Assembly: GCA_902511575.1 (NCBI GenBank)
Contig: CABXFU010000001.1
Span: 62,001-126,000 of the forward strand
Length of the DNA stretch: 64,000 nucleotides
Source: an uncultured SAR86 cluster bacterium
GTDB lineage: Bacteria > Pseudomonadota > Gammaproteobacteria > Magnimaribacterales > D2472
Direction: 5' to 3'
The translations under genes were made by a program, and so were the position numbers. This document shows, in pieces, positions 60,172-64,000 of the stretch. The notes below the pieces were generated by a model that was not told the DNA's origin, made no database searches, and saw only the letters and a program-made list of their open reading frames with translations. Numbering within the stretch: position 1 is the stretch's first letter; each line of letters starts with the position of its first letter.

Positions 60172-62109
60172 ATGTGTGGTATTTCAGGAATATTGTATTC
60201 GCACTCACATCATGAAGTCTCATTTATTAGTAAGCTAATGAATCAGGAGTTAACTCATCGTGGGCCAGATGCAAGTGGTCAATGGATCGATGACAATAAT
60301 ACAGTTGCCTTATCTCATAGAAGATTATCAATTCTTGGCCTAGGAATTGATGGTAATCAGCCTATGTCCTCAAAGTGCGGAAGATTTATTATAGTGTTTA
60401 ATGGAGAGATTTATAACTTTCAGCAAATCAAGAAACAATTACAATTATCAGATTTAAAAAGCGGGTCAGATACTGAGGTGCTTATAGAGGCTATTTCTAA
60501 AATAGGCATAACTCGAACCTTGGATATTGCAAATGGAATGTTTGCTTTTGCTGTATGGGATAAAAAAAATTTATGCATGACTTTGGCGCGGGATAGAATG
60601 GGCGAGAAACCTATTTATTACAGTATTCAAAATAATGCATTAATTTTTGCATCTGAGTTGAAAGCCCTAACTAAAGCAAGTGGATTCGAATTTAAAATTT
60701 GCTCAAAAGCATTGAATCTTTATTTTCAGCATGGTTATGTACCTGCACCGTATTCTATTTATAAGCAGGTTAATAAGTTACTTCCAGGACACTTTATTGA
60801 ATTTTCTCAGGAAAATTTAACTAATCAAGATTCTCTTGTTCAGTCAAAACCTTTTTGGGAGCTAAGACATTCTTTAGATTTTAAAAAAAAGGTTTTTTAT
60901 AAGAACAATCCCCAGGATGCTATAAAAGATCTAACAATTCTCTTGGAGCAATCAACAAAAAAACAAATGGTATCTGATGTTCCAATTGGATCTTTTTTAT
61001 CTGGTGGGATTGATTCATCAATTATTACAGCTTTGATGCAGAAAAATTCTATGAATCCAATTAATACTTTTTCCATTGGCTTTTATGATAAAAGTTTTAA
61101 TGAAGCTCAATATGCTAAAGAAGTTGCAAATTTTCTTGGCACTAACCATATTGAGCATTACGTATCTCCAGATGAAGCGTATGAGGTGATTCCTGACTTA
61201 GGAAGGATATACGATGAGCCATTTGCTGATCCATCGCAAATTCCTACTTATCTTGTCTCTAAAATTGCAAAACAAAATGTCACTGTTGCCTTATCTGGTG
61301 ATGGAGGCGATGAATTATTTGGAGGCTACAATAGACATGTGTTCTTAAAAATGTGGGAATCCTTTGAGGTTCTTCCATATCAAATGCGAAAATTAGCAGG
61401 AAAATTGTTAAATGCTGGACAAAATATTAAATTGTTCAATATTTTGGAGAGTGCAGATCTTATAAATTTTTTACCAAACAATTTAAATGATAAAGTTTCT
61501 AAAATCTCAAATAGATTGATTGATATCAAGGATTCTAAGGAATTGATCAAAAGCTTATCAAAGATAGATAATTCTTATCAAACAGCTATTAATGAAAATT
61601 TAATTGCAGAGAACGCAGAAGCATTTCATAATTTTGAGACCTACCCAGGCTCTTTGATGGAAAAAATGACATATCTTGATGCTATGAAATATCTTCCTGA
61701 TGATATTTTGGTGAAAGTGGATCGAGCATCTATGGCAAATAGTCTTGAGACCAGGGCTCCCTTCCTGGATTATGAATTAGTCAATTTTGCGTTTGGGCTT
61801 CCAGAGGATCTTAGGGTTAGAAATAGAAATTCTAAATGGATATTAAAGCAGGCTTTATATAAATTTGTCCCTAGAGAGCTAATTGATAGACCTAAAATGG
61901 GTTTTGGTGTTCCAGTTGGCTCTTGGATTAATGGACCTTTAAAAAATTGGGCAAATTCTTTATTAACTGAAGAGAAGTTAAATAGGGAGGGGCTATTAAA
62001 TACAAAATTAATCAGAGATAGATGGCTTGCACATCAAAATGGAAGCGCTAACTGGGATTCATTTTTATGGAGTGTCCTTATGTTTGTGCAATGGATGGAT
62101 AGCCAATAA
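60172..62109 (+). CDS. Asparagine-synthase-like amidotransferase (second copy)
   Basis: Glutamine-hydrolysing amidotransferase of 645 aa. MCGISGILYS (Cys2), THRGPDASG, VFNGEIYNFQQIK and SGSDTEVLIE form the glutaminase half. SFLSGGIDSSIIT is the PP-loop, followed by ALSGDGGDELFGGYNRH and ETRAPFLDYELVNFAF. It is distinct from the first copy at 43872, so it probably amidates a different uronic acid or acts at a different position. Followed directly by the polymerase gene. Confidence 0.88.
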   Translation: MCGISGILYSHSHHEVSFISKLMNQELTHRGPDASGQWIDDNNTVALSHRRLSILGLGIDGNQPMSSKCGRFIIVFNGEIYNFQQIKKQLQLSDLKSGSDTEVLIEAISKIGITRTLDIANGMFAFAVWDKKNLCMTLARDRMGEKPIYYSIQNNALIFASELKALTKASGFEFKICSKALNLYFQHGYVPAPYSIYKQVNKLLPGHFIEFSQENLTNQDSLVQSKPFWELRHSLDFKKKVFYKNNPQDAIKDLTILLEQSTKKQMVSDVPIGSFLSGGIDSSIITALMQKNSMNPINTFSIGFYDKSFNEAQYAKEVANFLGTNHIEHYVSPDEAYEVIPDLGRIYDEPFADPSQIPTYLVSKIAKQNVTVALSGDGGDELFGGYNRHVFLKMWESFEVLPYQMRKLAGKLLNAGQNIKLFNILESADLINFLPNNLNDKVSKISNRLIDIKDSKELIKSLSKIDNSYQTAINENLIAENAEAFHNFETYPGSLMEKMTYLDAMKYLPDDILVKVDRASMANSLETRAPFLDYELVNFAFGLPEDLRVRNRNSKWILKQALYKFVPRELIDRPKMGFGVPVGSWINGPLKNWANSLLTEEKLNREGLLNTKLIRDRWLAHQNGSANWDSFLWSVLMFVQWMDSQ

Positions 62110-63147
62110 ATGATTTTTTATGCTTCAATCTTTCTTTTGCCGGCATTGATTGCTATGGCAAATATTCAGCCAAATTCAGCACTTGCAAAATCCTTTTTTT
62201 ATTTATTCTGTTTTATTCTGATCATTATTGTTGGCCTGAGATTTGAAAATGGTGTTGATTGGTGGAATTATCTTGTATTTCAAAGTGGTTATGAAAACAT
62301 AACATTTAGAGAAATATTTGATGACCAGGACCCTGGATATGGAGTGCTTAATTGGCTTAGCTATAAATTATTTGATGGAAGTATATTTTTTGTTAATTTT
62401 GTCTCAGCAGCAATTTTTTTAATAGGTCTTGCAGTTTTCTGTAAAGCCATGCCATCTCCCTGGCTAGCATTGGCAATCTCAATATCTTTTCTAGTAATTG
62501 TAATGGGCATGAATTATACCCGACAGAGTGCTTCCTTGGGTTTTGGTCTAATGGCTTTAGTGTCTCTCTTCAATAAAAAAAATATTAAGTTTTTTGTATC
62601 CATGTTGCTAGCAATTAGCTTTCATAAAAGCGCTATTGTCTTGTTGCCACTTGCGTTATTGGGATTACAAAACAGGCTGATTGTTTTAGTAGCTTTGATA
62701 TTTCTTGCACCGTTCTTTTATTATGTATTTGTTAGTACTTATATAGAAAATGCAATTGATTTGTATCTTGGTGCGGGCGGCATGGATTCTGACGGAGCCT
62801 TTGTGAGGGTCGCATTAAACTTTATTGCATCAATTTTCTATTTATTATCTAGAAGACAAGTAAATCTTGCCCAAAATATCCAACTGATTTTTGATGCTAT
62901 GGCCGTTATCAATTCTTTCCTTTTTTTGATGCTATTTATCTTTCCATCAACAACTGTAATTGATCGTTTTGCACTATTTTTTACTCCTATGCAAATATTT
63001 ATGTTTTCTGCTTTACCATACATCTTAAAACCATTTCCCCTGACAGCCCTAGTTATTTTAATCGTTTATGGGTTTCAATTATTTCTTTGGTTATCATTTT
63101 CAGTTTATGCGCCTCTGTGGATCCCATATAATTTTTGGATTTTTTAG
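62110..63147 (+). CDS. wzy: EpsG/Wzy-type polysaccharide polymerase
   Basis: Polytopic membrane protein of 345 aa with about ten hydrophobic segments. The motif GLRFENGVDWWNYLVFQSGY after the first helices is the GxDxxxY signature of the EpsG/Wzy family, followed by DPGYGVLNWLSYKL and a central LAISFHKSAIVLLPLALLG. Wzy enzymes polymerise repeat units in the periplasm and are poorly conserved, so the assignment rests on topology, motif and cluster context. It starts at the base after the asnB stop. Confidence 0.82.
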   Translation: MIFYASIFLLPALIAMANIQPNSALAKSFFYLFCFILIIIVGLRFENGVDWWNYLVFQSGYENITFREIFDDQDPGYGVLNWLSYKLFDGSIFFVNFVSAAIFLIGLAVFCKAMPSPWLALAISISFLVIVMGMNYTRQSASLGFGLMALVSLFNKKNIKFFVSMLLAISFHKSAIVLLPLALLGLQNRLIVLVALIFLAPFFYYVFVSTYIENAIDLYLGAGGMDSDGAFVRVALNFIASIFYLLSRRQVNLAQNIQLIFDAMAVINSFLFLMLFIFPSTTVIDRFALFFTPMQIFMFSALPYILKPFPLTALVILIVYGFQLFLWLSFSVYAPLWIPYNFWIF

Positions 63148-63149
63148 AA

Positions 63150-64000
63150 GTGGGCGCTAAGAAAAAAATTATCTTATCAATCAATACTGTATGGAATGTA
63201 GTAAATTTTAGGGCGCCGCTTATTAAATTTCTGCAGAAAAAAAATTTTGAAGTTATTGTATTGGCACAATCTGATGATTATCTTCAAGAGTTAGCTATGC
63301 TGAATATTAGATTTATTTCTATTCCAATTAATAGTCAAAAAATATCTGTATTGAATGATCTTAAGTTACTTATGTTATACATTTGGTATTTTTTTAAAAT
63401 TCAGCCAGATATTTATCTTGGCTATACGATTAAACCTAATTTATATGGGTCTATTGCCGCTAAAATTTTTCATATTCCAGTAGTGAATAATATCAATGGT
63501 CTTGGTAAAGCATTTAGCGAACAGGGTTTACTTTTTAGATTTGCTAGATACGCATATAAATTTGCTTTAAGCAAATCCAAAACTATCTTTTTTCAAAATA
63601 AAGAGGATAAAGATTTTTTTTTACAGCTTGGAATTACTGGTAATCATAATGCACGCTTGCTTCCAGGTTCTGGGGTCAACCTTGAAACTTTTAATGAAAA
63701 TCTTTTTTCACAACAAGCAGAACAACCTTTTGCATTTATTCTCATTGCTAGACTTTTAAAAGAGAAGGGCATTTTTGAATATATTCAAGCAGCTCGATTA
63801 ACTCTTGAAGATTTTCCTGATACGAATTTTTTTTTAATGGGCATAATTGATGAAAATAATCCTTCATCCCTTTCTAAAAATCAAATAAATGATTGGCATA
63901 ATGAGGGAGTTATAAATTTTTTAGGTGCTCAAGATGATGTTCGGCCATTTATTGCACGGTCAGATTGTGTTGTGCTGCCCTCATATTACAATGAGGGAAC
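63150..64000 (+). CDS. Family 4 glycosyltransferase, N-terminal part (runs off the right edge)
   Basis: Retaining GT-B glycosyltransferase of the PglA/WbpT type, 283 residues visible. It opens KKKIILSINTVWNVVNFRAPL, continues with YTIKPNLYGSIAAKIFHIPVV and NNINGLGKAF. The donor-binding domain begins at LLPGSGVNLETF, with IARLLKEKGIFEYIQAARL and the edge sequence CVVLPSYYNEG containing the start of the EGxxxxxxE region. GTG at 63150 follows the wzy stop by 2 bp. Sugar specificity unknown. Confidence 0.88.
   Translation, partial: MGAKKKIILSINTVWNVVNFRAPLIKFLQKKNFEVIVLAQSDDYLQELAMLNIRFISIPINSQKISVLNDLKLLMLYIWYFFKIQPDIYLGYTIKPNLYGSIAAKIFHIPVVNNINGLGKAFSEQGLLFRFARYAYKFALSKSKTIFFQNKEDKDFFLQLGITGNHNARLLPGSGVNLETFNENLFSQQAEQPFAFILIARLLKEKGIFEYIQAARLTLEDFPDTNFFLMGIIDENNPSSLSKNQINDWHNEGVINFLGAQDDVRPFIARSDCVVLPSYYNEG

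Noticed and set aside
36684-64000. Insertion sequence or integrase associated with the polysaccharide cluster
   Set aside because: No transposase or integrase coding sequence and no terminal inverted repeats were found, despite signs of past recombination.
1-64000. CRISPR arrays, rRNA genes and riboswitches
   Set aside because: No regularly spaced direct repeats, no rRNA-like sequence and no recognisable riboswitch core were seen in any intergenic region.

Overview
The window is an AT-rich (roughly one third G+C by eye), tightly packed bacterial chromosome segment. Gene content and order point to a gammaproteobacterium. The runs gyrA-serC-pheA-hisC-tyrA-aroA-cmk-rpsA, ubiG-mupP-yciK, infC-rpmI-rplT-pheS-pheT-ihfA and uvrC-pgsA-tRNA-Cys all have counterparts in Pseudomonas-like genomes. 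Many 1-20 bp gene overlaps, frequent TTG/GTG starts and several proteins lacking a whole domain suggest a streamlined, probably marine lineage. A SAR86-like organism is possible, but the sequence alone does not decide it.

Layout. 1-5548 (minus strand): an RND efflux adaptor and permease followed by xseB, ispA and the 5' part of dxs. 5639-8057 (minus): a lambda-P-like protein, a protein with two DnaT-type domains, and a DAHP synthase. 8224-10883 (plus): scpA, scpB, rluB and a HhH-GPD DNA glycosylase. 10861-12953 (minus): yciK, mupP/gph and ubiG. 13041-16731 (plus): an SDR oxidoreductase and the three-subunit proton-translocating transhydrogenase. 16814-26722: gyrA and the serine/aromatic block through cmk and rpsA. 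26773-36683: tRNA-Leu, pdxH, the infC translation block, ihfA/ihfB, pyrF, pgi, uvrC, pgsA and tRNA-Cys.

From 36875 to the right edge lies an O-antigen/surface polysaccharide cluster of the Wzx/Wzy/Wzz type, starting just after tRNA-Cys. Three precursor pathways can be read. (i) A UDP-GlcNAc-derived 2,3-diamino uronic acid route (WbpA, WbpB, WbpD near 40-43 kb and WbpE at 58.8 kb), with epimerases, asparagine-synthase-type amidotransferases and an acetamidino module (WbpG-HisF2-HisH2). (ii) A CDP-glucose route (RfbF, RfbG, an epimerase, a C-methyltransferase and a PLP aminotransferase) predicted to give a branched amino-deoxysugar. (iii) Decoration enzymes: a CmcI-family methyltransferase and a formyltransferase. 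Flippase, polymerase, chain-length regulator and two glycosyltransferases are present; others presumably lie beyond the right edge.

Most interesting points: an L-2-hydroxyglutarate-oxidase-like gene beside wbpA/wbpB (possible cofactor recycling); an RND adaptor without its alpha-hairpin behind a perfect TGTAAA-N6-TTTACA palindrome; a chromosomal DnaT/lambda-P-like gene pair; a tandem NrdR-box-like operator over the scpA promoter; PheT and S1 each missing a domain; a probable AUC start for infC; and a small duplicated relic of the CmcI-family gene in front of wzx.
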